NCBI GenBank assembly: GCA_934193515.1
Contig: CAKPVJ010000003.1
Location: forward strand, 1-64,000
From: an uncultured Megasphaera sp.
Lineage (GTDB): Bacteria; Bacillota; Negativicutes; Veillonellales; Megasphaeraceae
Reading direction: 5' to 3'
Length of the DNA: 64,000 nt
In this document: positions 52,049 to 60,882 of the stretch, piece after piece
Numbering within the stretch: the first letter of the stretch is position 1
How the letters are laid out: each line of letters starts with the position of its first letter
Notes under the pieces: generated by a model
Databases searched by the model: none
What the model saw: the letters and a program-made list of their open reading frames with translations, nothing else
Told to the model about the DNA's origin: nothing
Program-made: the position numbers and the translations under genes

Positions 52049-53761
52049 ATGAAACGATTATGGGCGTGTTACGCGCCGTATCATACTATCTTAGCATTTG
52101 TCGTCGTTGGGTCGGTTTTGACGGCAGGAATGGAAATTTCTTTTCCTATGATTGTACGCTATATCCTGGAAGATATTTTGCCGGCTGGCGACATGATTCG
52201 CTTGGTTCATACCGCAGCTGTTTTATTTGCCTTATATGTTTCGTGTCTGTGCCTGTCGTTTTGTGTATCCTATTTTGGCCGCAGCATGGGAACGCATATA
52301 GAAAATGACTTGCGGTGCCGGCTGTTTGCACATATCGAATCCATGAGCTTTTCCTTTTTTGACAACACCAAGACAGGACAGCTGCTGTCACGGATTATCA
52401 GCGATATATCCGAAATCGGCGATTTGGTCTTTCAGATGCCCAATCTCATTATGGTCTGTCTGATTACGATGGGAGGCAGTGCGTTTTTCTTGTTCTATAT
52501 CAACTGGCAGTTGGCTTTTTTTGTTCTGTTTCTCATTATTATCAAAACGGGAGGAACAATTATTCTCAACCGCCGCATGAAAACAACCTTTCGTAAGGCC
52601 AGAGAAACGATGGGAATTGTCAGTGCCCAGGCGATGGAAAGTCTGAATGCCATCCGCTTGGTGCAGTCGTTCTGCAATGAAGCGGCAGAGCTGAAAAAAT
52701 TCGTCACCGCCAGTAATACGCTGCGTAACGCGCAGCAGCGGACGTTTCTCTTTGAATCGTATCTAACGAGCAGCGTCATCTTTTTTTCCAACTTGACCAA
52801 CTTGGTTATTATTGCCGCCGGCAGCTTTTTTATTATGCTCGGCGTCATGAAACTGGGGGATTTGGTAGCGTTTCTGATGTATTTGATGGTCTTTATCCGG
52901 CCGATTATGCAGCTGACGATGCTCACTGAGCGGTATCAGCGCGGCCTGGCCGGGTATCAGCGGTATGCGGAATTGATGGACACGCAGCCGGCCGTGCAAA
53001 ATCGAGCCGATGCGATAGAAGTCGCTCAGGTACAGGGACATGTATCATTCCAGCATGTTGATTTTTCGTACAACGGCGGTGACAAGGTGCTGCAGGATTT
53101 TTCGCTGGATATTCCGCAGGGAAAAACAGTGGCTCTCGTCGGGCCGACCGGTGTTGGCAAATCCAGCGTAGCCAACCTGCTGCTGCGGTTTTACGATATT
53201 CAGCAGGGAGCGATTTGCTTGGATGGCACGGATATCCGGCAGTATACGTTGGCTTCCCTGCGGCACAGCATCGGCATTGTACAGCAGGATGTTTTTCTTT
53301 TTTCTGATTCTATCCGGGAAAACATTGCCTATGGACGGCCCGATGCGACGGAGCAGGAAATCAGAGAAGCCGCCAAACTAGCCCATGCCCATGAATTTAT
53401 TATGAATCTGCCTGATGGATACGACAGTGCCATTGGCGAACGAGGCGTCAAGTTGTCAGGAGGACAAAAACAGCGGCTGGCTATTGCCCGCGTGTTTCTA
53501 AAGAATCCGCCCGTGCTGATTTTGGATGAAGCGACGTCCGCACTGGACAATGAAACGGAACGGAAGATTCAGCAGGCACTGCAGGACTTGTCAGCCAACC
53601 GCACGACGCTGATTATTGCGCACCGTCTGGCTACGATACGGCAGGCCGATCGGATTGTCGTCCTGACAAAAGAGGGGATTTGCGAAAGCGGAACCCATGA
53701 AGAACTCATGACGCGCCAAGGCGTATATTACGAATTATATACATCGCAGTTTAAAGCATAA
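52049..53761 (+). CDS. ABC exporter (half-transporter, MsbA-like)
   Basis: 570 residues: six membrane helices (1-~300) and a nucleotide-binding domain with Walker A VGPTGVGKSS, signature LSGGQKQRLA and Walker B LILDEATSALD. It would function as a homodimer. At the end of an iron/heme island it could export a siderophore, heme or a lipid; the substrate is not shown by sequence. AAAGGAG site. Confidence 0.88.
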   Translation: MKRLWACYAPYHTILAFVVVGSVLTAGMEISFPMIVRYILEDILPAGDMIRLVHTAAVLFALYVSCLCLSFCVSYFGRSMGTHIENDLRCRLFAHIESMSFSFFDNTKTGQLLSRIISDISEIGDLVFQMPNLIMVCLITMGGSAFFLFYINWQLAFFVLFLIIIKTGGTIILNRRMKTTFRKARETMGIVSAQAMESLNAIRLVQSFCNEAAELKKFVTASNTLRNAQQRTFLFESYLTSSVIFFSNLTNLVIIAAGSFFIMLGVMKLGDLVAFLMYLMVFIRPIMQLTMLTERYQRGLAGYQRYAELMDTQPAVQNRADAIEVAQVQGHVSFQHVDFSYNGGDKVLQDFSLDIPQGKTVALVGPTGVGKSSVANLLLRFYDIQQGAICLDGTDIRQYTLASLRHSIGIVQQDVFLFSDSIRENIAYGRPDATEQEIREAAKLAHAHEFIMNLPDGYDSAIGERGVKLSGGQKQRLAIARVFLKNPPVLILDEATSALDNETERKIQQALQDLSANRTTLIIAHRLATIRQADRIVVLTKEGICESGTHEELMTRQGVYYELYTSQFKA

Positions 53762-53764
53762 GCC

Positions 53765-53820
53765 AAAGGAGCTGCAGCAAAATGAGATTTTTTAGTCCCT
53801 TTTGTTGCAGCTCCTTTTGA
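53765..53820. terminator. Bidirectional terminator
   Basis: An 18-base stem, AAAGGAGCTGCAGCAAAA with near-perfect complement, T-runs on both sides, between convergent genes. Confidence 0.8.
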
Positions 53821-53946
53821 CTATACCTATGTTATTTTACGTGTATAGGTTGCAGCATTTCTATTCTTTTCTTTAAATTTCAAACAAAAAATTTTAAAGA
53901 AAGAGCAGAGCGCATGATAATAAAACGTATGCTGCTGCTGTCCCTT

Positions 53947-54672
53947 TTACGTATATGATTCAATATAGTGCCGGGCGGCATCTGCTGCGGATACGTCAAT
54001 CCAATGAAAGACAGCAGCAACATAGTGGCATAGACCAAACAGAATGGCATGCCGGTGAATAAAAGCACGCAGTTTGTTCCATATTTGTGTGCTGCCGACA
54101 ACAGACAGGTAACCTCGTACAGCTTCGTCTATCAACGCTGTAGTGGGCCACGCTTCGCGAAAACAACTGTGGATAAATAAAAACAAATCCAGAACGGCTG
54201 GTGATGCCTTAACAAACCTCTTTTCGTTTTCCCAGTCCAAGAATGTTATTTTATCGTTTTGGCGACGATACGCAATATCACGCAGTGCCGGTCGGCCATG
54301 ATACAAGCCGGCTTGATGAAGGAGAGCTAAGCTTTTGCCTGCTTTAAAAAAGATATGTCGGCGCAGGGAACACCAATCATCGGCTTTAGCAATATACTGC
54401 AGTGTCTGGCCGCAGTCTTCCATGACTACATAATCCATGCCCCAGAGTACAATTCGCGGTGCCAAAGGAATCCTGCTGTTTACGGCATTTATTTTATAGA
54501 CTTCGATAAGAAAGGACATAACCGTGCTGTTTTTGGCAAATCGGTTGCGCCCGTTGGAGAGACATCGCTTAATAAAATAAGAGTTCCCTTGGCAGCGGAC
54601 TGATTGGATGCGCGCTTCCGGATGATTATGGAGCTGCTGCGTTACTTTCGCTTCTAAAGCAGCCGTATGCAT
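53947..54672 (-). CDS. Lipopolysaccharide-kinase-like protein
   Basis: 241 residues of a protein-kinase-like fold in the LPS core/Kdo kinase group: FIKRCLSNGRNRF, an acidic IVLWGMDYVVMEDCG hinge, the catalytic-loop-like LHQAGLYHGRPALRDIAY (Asp in RDI), and FLDWENEKRFV in place of DFG. It probably phosphorylates an outer-membrane lipid or small molecule. The ribosome site is weak (GAGG 15-20 bases up), so the exact start is unsure. Confidence 0.65.
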   Translation of the reverse strand: MHTAALEAKVTQQLHNHPEARIQSVRCQGNSYFIKRCLSNGRNRFAKNSTVMSFLIEVYKINAVNSRIPLAPRIVLWGMDYVVMEDCGQTLQYIAKADDWCSLRRHIFFKAGKSLALLHQAGLYHGRPALRDIAYRRQNDKITFLDWENEKRFVKASPAVLDLFLFIHSCFREAWPTTALIDEAVRGYLSVVGSTQIWNKLRAFIHRHAILFGLCHYVAAVFHWIDVSAADAARHYIESYT

Positions 54673-54704
54673 ATCTATGTTTCTTCAACCTCACTTACTT
54701 GCAT

Positions 54705-54737
54705 TTAGCAAATTGTTAGCAATTTGTTAGACAATTA
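54705..54737. promoter_or_regulatory. Three tandem 11-bp repeats upstream of the kinase gene
   Basis: TTAGCAAATTG, TTAGCAATTTG and TTAGACAATTA lie head to tail at 54705, 54716 and 54727. The 11-base period places them on one DNA face, as in OmpR/PmrA-type response regulator sites. They lie in the kinase gene's promoter region. Confidence 0.55.
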
Positions 54738-54961
54738 TTATACAAATATTATAATTACCTATTTTACCATTTTTTGTTTTCATTCGTAAGAAAAAATTAT
54801 AAAAAAAGAAGAAGAAAAAGTAATACAAAAAATAAAACATAATAATGAAAATTATTACATCAATAAATATAAATAATAAAATATCAAAATTATTATCATT
54901 TACCGAACAAAAAAGATATATAAATAATAGAAAAATGTATGATATATCAGAAAAAATGAAA
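54738..54961. other. AT-rich intergenic region without a credible gene
   Basis: Very A/T-rich, with a low-complexity reading frame (54845-55105) that has no ribosome site and overlaps the feo promoter. No other structure recognised. Confidence 0.5.
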
Positions 54962-55017
54962 TCAAGTAATAATATTCACTCTTATTACTTGACAGACAAA
55001 ACCAAATTTTATATACT
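54962..55017 (+). promoter_or_regulatory. feo operon promoter with an 11-9-11 operator
   Basis: Perfect inverted repeat TCAAGTAATAA (54962-54972) and TTATTACTTGA (54982-54992) overlapping TTGACA (54989-54994), which is 17 bases from TATACT (55012-55017). A dimeric repressor bound there would block the -35. Confidence 0.7.
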
Positions 55018-55101
55018 AAATCTGGTAATGAAATGTATTATCAACGTAAAGAAGGGAAGTGCCAGTATTATTTACGGAGCTAATAGAAAGGAGCGATGTA
55101 A

Positions 55102-55401
55102 ATGAGTGTTGTCATCGTAGGCGGAAACGATTGTATGGTTTGCCAATACAAAAATATATGTAAGAAATATTCCTATAAGGCAAAAGTGTTTACTCAGGTT
55201 CCGAGCGATTTCAAATCGAAAATTGGGTCGCCGGATTTAGTCATTTTGTTCACTAGCACAGTTAGCCACAGCATGGTACGGTGCGCCTTGAAAGAAGCGC
55301 AGCGGAAGAACGTAGAGGTTGTGCGTTCCCATACCAGCAGTTCTAACTCGCTTAAGTGTATATTAGAATCTCGCGCAGAACGCAGCAGCAGCTGTGGATA
55401 G
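55102..55401 (+). CDS. DUF2325 protein
   Basis: 99 residues, MSVVIVGGNDCMVCQYKNICKKY, with an early cysteine cluster (C11, C14, C20) and VILFTSTVSHSMVRCALKEAQRKNV. DUF2325 proteins frequently precede feoAB in Negativicutes and Clostridia. The cysteines suggest metal binding, possibly iron sensing. GAAAGGAG site. First gene after the feo promoter. Confidence 0.85.
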   Translation: MSVVIVGGNDCMVCQYKNICKKYSYKAKVFTQVPSDFKSKIGSPDLVILFTSTVSHSMVRCALKEAQRKNVEVVRSHTSSSNSLKCILESRAERSSSCG

Positions 55402-55431
55402 TATCTGGGCAAATGAAGGAGAGGTAAGAAG

Positions 55432-55674
55432 ATGAACATCGTTACATTGGCAGACATGAAAGTCGGTGAAAAAGGTGTTGTCGAAGCGCTGGAAGGCCAC
55501 GGCAATATTCAGCACCGGCTTGTTGACATGGGCGTTGTCAAAGGGTCCCATATCTCTGTCGTCAAAAAAGCACCGCTGGGTGATCCAATCGAAGTGAACG
55601 TAAAAGGTTGCGCGTTGGCTTTGCGAATGAACGAAGCAGCTATGATTACCGTAGCTGTAGAAGGGGGTAAATAG
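55432..55674 (+). CDS. feoA: Ferrous iron transport protein FeoA
   Basis: 80 residues, SH3-like: TLADMKVGEKGVVEAL, RLVDMGVVKGSHISVVKKAPLGDPIEV. Cytoplasmic accessory protein of FeoB. Its ribosome site GAAGGAGAGGTA (55415-55426) is exactly complementary to 12 bases of the candidate small RNA at 42363-42374. Confidence 0.93.
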   Translation: MNIVTLADMKVGEKGVVEALEGHGNIQHRLVDMGVVKGSHISVVKKAPLGDPIEVNVKGCALALRMNEAAMITVAVEGGK

Positions 55675-55679
55675 TAGTT

Positions 55680-58070
55680 ATGGAAGATGCAGGAAAAATT
55701 AAGATTGCCCTAGCCGGTAATCCTAACTGCGGCAAAACGACAATTTTTAATAATATTACAGGAGCTAAACAGCACGTTGGGAACTATCCCGGCGTTACAG
55801 TAGAAAAGAAAGAAGGGCACTGTACCTTTGACGGCAAGGAACTGCTTTTTGTTGACTTGCCGGGCACATACAGCTTGACGGCTCGTTCGTTGGATGAAGT
55901 TGTTGCAAGAAATGTTATTATTAATGAAAAACCAGATATTATCGTAAACGTATTAGATGCATCCAACTTGGAACGAAACTTGTATTTGGCCGCGCAGCTC
56001 GTTGAATTGGGCCGTCCTATGGTTGTCGCATTAAACATGATGGATATTGCGGAACGCATGGGCGTCAAAATTGATTTGAAAAAATTAGGTCAGCAGATGG
56101 GAGCTGTTGTTGTACCGCTGGTTGGCAGTAAGAACATCGGTACGAAAGAATTGCTCCAAGTCGTTTCCCATGCTGAAAATACCCAGAATCTGGTCAATGC
56201 GACTGTCGATTACGGGGCAGATGTAGAACCGTCTATTGCGGAACTGACAGATGCTATTCAGAAAACAGGTATTATTAATTATCCTATCCGTTGGCTGGCT
56301 GTTAAATTGCTGGAAAACGACGCTGATGTCGTTGCCAAAGTAAAAGCAATGGAAGGCACGCAGAATATTATTTCACTGGCTGCCAAAATGCGTGAAAGCT
56401 TGAAAGACAAAGTGGACTTGGATTTCTATTTTGCGCAGTGCCGCCATCAATTTGCCGTACAGGCATTTAATAACTCTATTATCAGTGCCGGTACGCCGGA
56501 CCCCTTGTCCAACAAGATTGATAATGTCCTGACGCACCGCATTTTGGGGATTCCTATTTTCCTGGCATTGATGTGGCTCATGTTTACAGCCGTTATTGAC
56601 CTCGGCGCCTATCCGCAGGATTGGCTGGATGCGGGCTTTGGCATGCTGGGTGACTGGCTCAGCGATGTCATCGTAGATGAACAGCTCAAATCGTTGGTTG
56701 TCGATGGTATTATCGGCGGCGTTGGCTCTGTTTTGAGCTTCGTACCGTTGATTGTGTTGCTGTATTTCTTCATCAGCTTGTTGGAAGATACGGGCTATAT
56801 GGCTCGTGCTGCATTCCTGATTGACCGTGCGATGCGTGCGCTCGGGCTGCACGGCAAATCCTTTATTCCGATGATTCTTGGCTTTGGCTGCAACGTTCCC
56901 GGTATCATGGCTGCCCGTACATTGGACAATGAAAAAGACCGTTTGGTAACGATTATGGCCTGCCCGTTCATGAGCTGCGGTGCCCGACTTCCTGTATATA
57001 CGCTGCTGATTGCGGCCTTCTTTGGCGCTTCCGGCTACGGCGGCACGGTCCTCTTTGGCATCTATTTGCTGGGGATTATCATTGCCGTTCTCGTCGCAGT
57101 CATTCTGCGTCATACCGTATATAAAGGTGAAGTAGAACCGTTCGTTATGGAACTGCCGCCGTACCACATTCCGACAGTCAAAGGCGTTTTGACGCATATG
57201 TGGGAACGTACGGTATTGTACATCAAAAAAGCAGGTACCTTTATTTTAGGTGCTTCTATCATCGTTTGGTTCCTTACAGCCTATCCGATGGATGTTGAAT
57301 ATTCTCAAGATTTCGATGCGGCTCATGACCAAGTCGAAGAACAGATGGAAGCTAAACAGGCTGAAATCCTCAAAGGCTACGGCATTGCAAACTTGGAAGA
57401 TAATGCTGAATTGAATGAAATGTATGAAGCTATGGTTGCTGCTGCTGACGAAGCGAAAGATGCAGACGACGATGATGACAAAGATGTCGAAAGCGTTGCG
57501 CAGGTAGAAGAAGCAGAAGCAGAAAAACCGGAATATCCGGATGCCTTTGCTGATTTGCAAGAAAAGAATCCGACAGTATATGAACAAGCATTGCCGCTCT
57601 TTGATGCCAAAGCAGAAGCTGACGATGCCAACGATAAATTAGATGATCAGATGAACTCTGAAAAATTGTCGCAGTCTTATGCCGCTACGATCGGCCACGC
57701 TATCGAACCGGTTATCGCGCCGCTCGGCTTTGACTGGAAAATTGGTGTAGGTATTGTTGCTTGCTCAGCTGCTAAAGAAGTCATGGTTTCTACATTGGCT
57801 ACGATTTACAGTGTTGAAGCGGACGATGAAGATGAAGCTAACTTGGTAGAATATTTGGCAAACGACCCGAACTTCAACCCGGCTGTAGCGTTGTCCTTGA
57901 TGGTCTTCAGCTTGCTGTACATGCCTTGCGTTGCTGCCATGGCTGTCATCAAACGTGAAACCAACTCTTGGAAAATGCTCTTGGCAGTCGATGGCTTGTG
58001 CCTCGTATTATCCTATGTATTAGCGTTCATTACCTACCACGGCGCATTGCTGATGGGATTAGGTGCATAA
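55680..58070 (+). CDS. feoB: Ferrous iron transporter FeoB
   Basis: 796 residues. N-terminal G domain: GNPNCGKTT (G1), DLPGTYSL (G3), LNMMD (G4), then a helical guanine-dissociation domain and the Gate-containing membrane part (IPMILGFGCNVPGIMAARTL, CPFMSCGARLPVYTLL). Residues ~541-662 hold a long acidic insertion (DADDDDDKDVES...) between membrane helices, where most FeoB proteins have a short loop. Six bases after feoA. Confidence 0.95.
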   Translation: MEDAGKIKIALAGNPNCGKTTIFNNITGAKQHVGNYPGVTVEKKEGHCTFDGKELLFVDLPGTYSLTARSLDEVVARNVIINEKPDIIVNVLDASNLERNLYLAAQLVELGRPMVVALNMMDIAERMGVKIDLKKLGQQMGAVVVPLVGSKNIGTKELLQVVSHAENTQNLVNATVDYGADVEPSIAELTDAIQKTGIINYPIRWLAVKLLENDADVVAKVKAMEGTQNIISLAAKMRESLKDKVDLDFYFAQCRHQFAVQAFNNSIISAGTPDPLSNKIDNVLTHRILGIPIFLALMWLMFTAVIDLGAYPQDWLDAGFGMLGDWLSDVIVDEQLKSLVVDGIIGGVGSVLSFVPLIVLLYFFISLLEDTGYMARAAFLIDRAMRALGLHGKSFIPMILGFGCNVPGIMAARTLDNEKDRLVTIMACPFMSCGARLPVYTLLIAAFFGASGYGGTVLFGIYLLGIIIAVLVAVILRHTVYKGEVEPFVMELPPYHIPTVKGVLTHMWERTVLYIKKAGTFILGASIIVWFLTAYPMDVEYSQDFDAAHDQVEEQMEAKQAEILKGYGIANLEDNAELNEMYEAMVAAADEAKDADDDDDKDVESVAQVEEAEAEKPEYPDAFADLQEKNPTVYEQALPLFDAKAEADDANDKLDDQMNSEKLSQSYAATIGHAIEPVIAPLGFDWKIGVGIVACSAAKEVMVSTLATIYSVEADDEDEANLVEYLANDPNFNPAVALSLMVFSLLYMPCVAAMAVIKRETNSWKMLLAVDGLCLVLSYVLAFITYHGALLMGLGA

Positions 58071-58155
58071 TAGACAGCATATAACACATTAATATATAAT
58101 ATAAGGGGTTGCTGCGGCAATCCCTTATATTTGCATCATGGAGGAGGGGAGTAGT

Positions 58156-58362
58156 ATGAGTCCTGCTACGATTATTGTTGCTATTGTCGTGGTGATTGCC
58201 GTCGTTTACACGGTTCGCCATGTCCGCGGGCTTTTCAAAGGAACTACCGGCTGCTGCGGAGGAGGCTGCTCCGGCAGCTGTTCGGCATGCCATACGGAAT
58301 CCGTGCCGCCCAAACAGGCAGTAACGCCGACAGAACAGAAACCAGACGAAACAAAAAAATAA
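58156..58362 (+). CDS. FeoB-associated Cys-rich membrane protein
   Basis: 68 residues. One membrane helix (ATIIVAIVVVIAVVYTV) followed by a cysteine-rich segment CCGGGCSGSCSACH and a charged tail. This matches the FeoB-associated Cys-rich family seen after feoB in many anaerobes, which may bind iron at the exit. ATG 58156 follows GGAGGGGAG. Confidence 0.85.
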   Translation: MSPATIIVAIVVVIAVVYTVRHVRGLFKGTTGCCGGGCSGSCSACHTESVPPKQAVTPTEQKPDETKK

Positions 58363-58375
58363 ATTGCAAATTTGC

Positions 58376-58404
58376 TTGCTATATTCCTGGTTGCGTGATA
58401 TAAT
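58376..58404 (+). promoter_or_regulatory. rplS promoter
   Basis: TTGCTA (58376-58381), 17 bases, TATAAT (58399-58404). Confidence 0.7.
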
Positions 58405-58410
58405 GTTCCT

Positions 58411-58502
58411 TGTTAATTTAGGCAGTCCTCTGCTCGTTTTACGATTGCTGCGCAGGTGGCGGCAACGGGGAGTAACGAATGTCTTATAGGAGGAAAAAGA
58501 AA
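58411..58502 (+). ncRNA. rplS 5' leader, possible L19 autoregulatory element
   Basis: A ~90-base leader with GCAGTC...GATTGC and CGT-TTT-ACG hairpin potential before the AGGAGG site. Ribosomal protein L19 leaders in Firmicutes are known to bind L19. I infer the same here from position and structure; I did not match it to a consensus. Confidence 0.4.
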
Positions 58503-58844
58503 ATGAACATTATCAGCGTATTGGAACAAGAACAGCTTCGTAACGACATTCCTGAATTCCGTCCTGGCGATACGGTCAAGGCTCATGTAAAGGTTGTCGA
58601 AGGTAACCGTGAACGTATTCAGGTTTTTGAAGGCGTCGTTATCGGCCGTCAAAACGGCGGTGTCCGTGAAACCTTTACGGTTCGTCGTATTTCCTACGGT
58701 GTAGGCGTTGAACGTACTTTCTTAGTACATTCCCCGCGTCTTGCAAAAATCGAAGTCGTTCGCCGCGGCATTGTTCGTCGTGCAAAATTGAATTATCTCC
58801 GCGGTCTTACAGGTAAAGCTGCTCGTATTCGCGAACGTCGGTAA
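58503..58844 (+). CDS. rplS: 50S ribosomal protein L19
   Basis: 113 residues: FRPGDTVKAHVKVVEGNRERIQ, FEGVVIGRQNGGVRETFTVR, SYGVGVERTFLVHSPR, all L19. Sits at the 30S-50S interface. AGGAGG site; ends at the terminator at 58867. Confidence 0.97.
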   Translation: MNIISVLEQEQLRNDIPEFRPGDTVKAHVKVVEGNRERIQVFEGVVIGRQNGGVRETFTVRRISYGVGVERTFLVHSPRLAKIEVVRRGIVRRAKLNYLRGLTGKAARIRERR

Positions 58845-58866
58845 TTTCCTGGCAAGAACACATAAA

Positions 58867-58903
58867 ACAAGGATTGGAAGAGATTCCAGTCCTTGTTTTT
58901 TTT
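58867..58903 (+). terminator. rplS terminator
   Basis: ACAAGGATTGGAA and TTCCAGTCCTTGT with a 4-nt loop, then a long T run. Confidence 0.88.
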
Positions 58904-58940
58904 AAAGAAACGTTCACAAGAAATGGAGGGAACACATACT

Positions 58941-59804
58941 ATGATTATCAACTGGTATCCGGGCCATATGGCCAAGGCCAAACGGCTGATTGAAGCAAAT
59001 CTGAAAGTGATCGATGTCGTCATTGAATTGGTAGACGCGCGCATTCCCTGGAGCAGTACCAACCCGATGATTAGTCAGCTTATCGGACAAAAGCCGTCTG
59101 TTGTCGTTTTAAATAAAGCGGATTTGGCCGATGCGGCCGTATTGGACGATTGGGTCCGCTACTATAAAAGCAAAGGACGCCTTGTCATGGCTCTCAACAG
59201 TAAAGACGGCAAAGGCGTTAAATCACTCATGGCGTTGGTTCGCCGTCTGGCAGCGCCCAAATTGGAACATTGGCGTGCCAGAGGCCTTAAAAACCGTTCT
59301 GTCCGTACGATGATTTTGGGGATTCCCAATGTAGGAAAATCGACGCTGATTAATAAACTGGCACGCCGCAGTGCTGCCAAGACGGCCGATAAACCAGGGG
59401 AAACTAAGGGCAAGCAATGGGTCCACATTGGCGACCAGCTGGATTTGCTGGATACGCCGGGCGTGTTGTGGCCTAAGCTGGAAAATCAGGTCAGTGCCTA
59501 TCGGCTGGCTGCGACGGGAGCGATTTCGGATACGGTGTTTGATATGGAAACCGTTATTACACAGCTGATTACAGAACTTAGTACGTGGTATCCGGATGAA
59601 GTCAAGACGCGGTTTAAATTGGACAGTTTGTGCGAAGCACCCTTGGATACGATAGAAGCGATTGGCCGTAAACGCGGCTGCATTGTTGCTGGCGGTGTCG
59701 TAGATTTGGAAAAAACATACAAGTTGATTTTAAAAGAATACCGGGAAGGCAAAATCGGCCGCATTTCGTTGGACAGAGTAGCAGAAGCGGGAGAAGACGC
59801 ATGA
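58941..59804 (+). CDS. rbgA: Ribosome biogenesis GTPase RbgA (YlqF)
   Basis: 287 residues, circularly permuted GTPase: G4 LNKAD appears before G1 LGIPNVGKST, then G3 DTPGVLWPK. Needed for late 50S assembly. Adjacent to rplS, fitting its role. ATG 58941 follows GGAGGG. Confidence 0.93.
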   Translation: MIINWYPGHMAKAKRLIEANLKVIDVVIELVDARIPWSSTNPMISQLIGQKPSVVVLNKADLADAAVLDDWVRYYKSKGRLVMALNSKDGKGVKSLMALVRRLAAPKLEHWRARGLKNRSVRTMILGIPNVGKSTLINKLARRSAAKTADKPGETKGKQWVHIGDQLDLLDTPGVLWPKLENQVSAYRLAATGAISDTVFDMETVITQLITELSTWYPDEVKTRFKLDSLCEAPLDTIEAIGRKRGCIVAGGVVDLEKTYKLILKEYREGKIGRISLDRVAEAGEDA

Positions 59805-60607
59805 TAGATTTGAGCAGCTTAAAAACAGCCGATATCAAAAAAATGCTGACACAAGGCGTGGCAGACGAAGCCGCCTTTGTGCAGGCAATGAAAGAAGATA
59901 AACGAGTATCCGTGCAGAAATTGGCACAGTCCTATCTCAAACGAAAGATAAAAGAAGAAGCAGAACGGGAACGCGTGCTGCACATGTATGCCATGGAAAC
60001 GGCTTATTATAGTGACGGCATATACCATGTGGCCGGCGTCGATGAAGCTGGACGCGGCCCGGCAGCAGGCCCTGTCATGATTGCAGCCGTCATTTTGCCG
60101 CCCTATTGGGAATGTCCGGGACTGAATGACAGCAAAAAACTGTCTCCGGCCAAACGAGATATCCTGTACGATAAAATTATGCAGGAAGCCGTAGCGGTGT
60201 CCTGCGTGTCCAAATCAGAAGCGGAAATCGATGCATTGGATATTTATCACGCGACGATGCAGGGCATGTATGATGCCGTTGCCGGTTTGGATACAGCCGC
60301 TGAAGCGGTCCTAATCGATGCCATGCCGCTGCGGAATCTGACAGTGCCTCATCAGTCCGTCGTACACGGTGATGCCGTCAGTGCATCCATTGCGGCAGCG
60401 TCGATTATTGCCAAAGTCACGCGGGACCGGTTGATGATTGCCTACGACAAAACATATCCGCAATATGGCTTTGCTATACATAAAGGCTATTTGACGCAGC
60501 GGCATATGGATGCACTGCAAGAATACGGCCCGTGCCCTATTCACCGCCGCAGCTTTGAGCCCATTAAAAGCATGGTGAAGCAGACAACACAAAACGAAAA
60601 GCCGTAA
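59801..60607 (+). CDS. rnhB: Ribonuclease HII
   Basis: 268 residues with a ~70-residue N-terminal extension common in Firmicute RNase HII. Catalytic GVDEAGRGP, LNDSKKLS, IDAMPL and VHGDAVSASIAAASIIAKVTRD motifs. Removes ribonucleotides and RNA from RNA-DNA hybrids. Start overlaps rbgA's stop (ATGA). Confidence 0.94.
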   Translation: MIDLSSLKTADIKKMLTQGVADEAAFVQAMKEDKRVSVQKLAQSYLKRKIKEEAERERVLHMYAMETAYYSDGIYHVAGVDEAGRGPAAGPVMIAAVILPPYWECPGLNDSKKLSPAKRDILYDKIMQEAVAVSCVSKSEAEIDALDIYHATMQGMYDAVAGLDTAAEAVLIDAMPLRNLTVPHQSVVHGDAVSASIAAASIIAKVTRDRLMIAYDKTYPQYGFAIHKGYLTQRHMDALQEYGPCPIHRRSFEPIKSMVKQTTQNEKP

Positions 60608-60882
60608 AAAACAGGTGAAACGGACCGCAAAAGATAATGCCGGAGAGGTCGTTTTTGTCTGTTTCGCTATCTCAAGTAAAACAGAAAGAAGCATTTCCCC
60701 TTGAGAAACAGCCCGGCTGTTATGCGAAATATGAATCTTGCAAAAGCAGCATAGAAATCGAGTATCGTTATGTTTTTACTATAGATATATGCCATAAATT
60801 ATCTATTTTTAGTGGCGTGAAAAAACTTGTTGGTATACAATAAGAATACCAATTCATTTCCGAACTAAAGGAGGTATTTTTG
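60608..60882. promoter_or_regulatory. Intergenic region with TTGGTAT/ATACCAA dyad
   Basis: TTGGTAT (60830-60836) and ATACCAA (60846-60852), nine bases apart, just before the ribosome site of the next gene. A weak AAACAG...CTGTTT hairpin near the start may end rnhB transcription. No gene seen. Confidence 0.4.

Noticed and set aside
54845..55105. 86-codon AT-rich frame upstream of the DUF2325 gene
   Set aside because: No ribosome site, low-complexity Asn/Ile/Lys composition, and it contains the feo promoter and its operator.
60637..60843. 68-codon frame between rnhB and the DUF3298 gene
   Set aside because: No ribosome site, no domain, and it overlaps a likely regulatory dyad.
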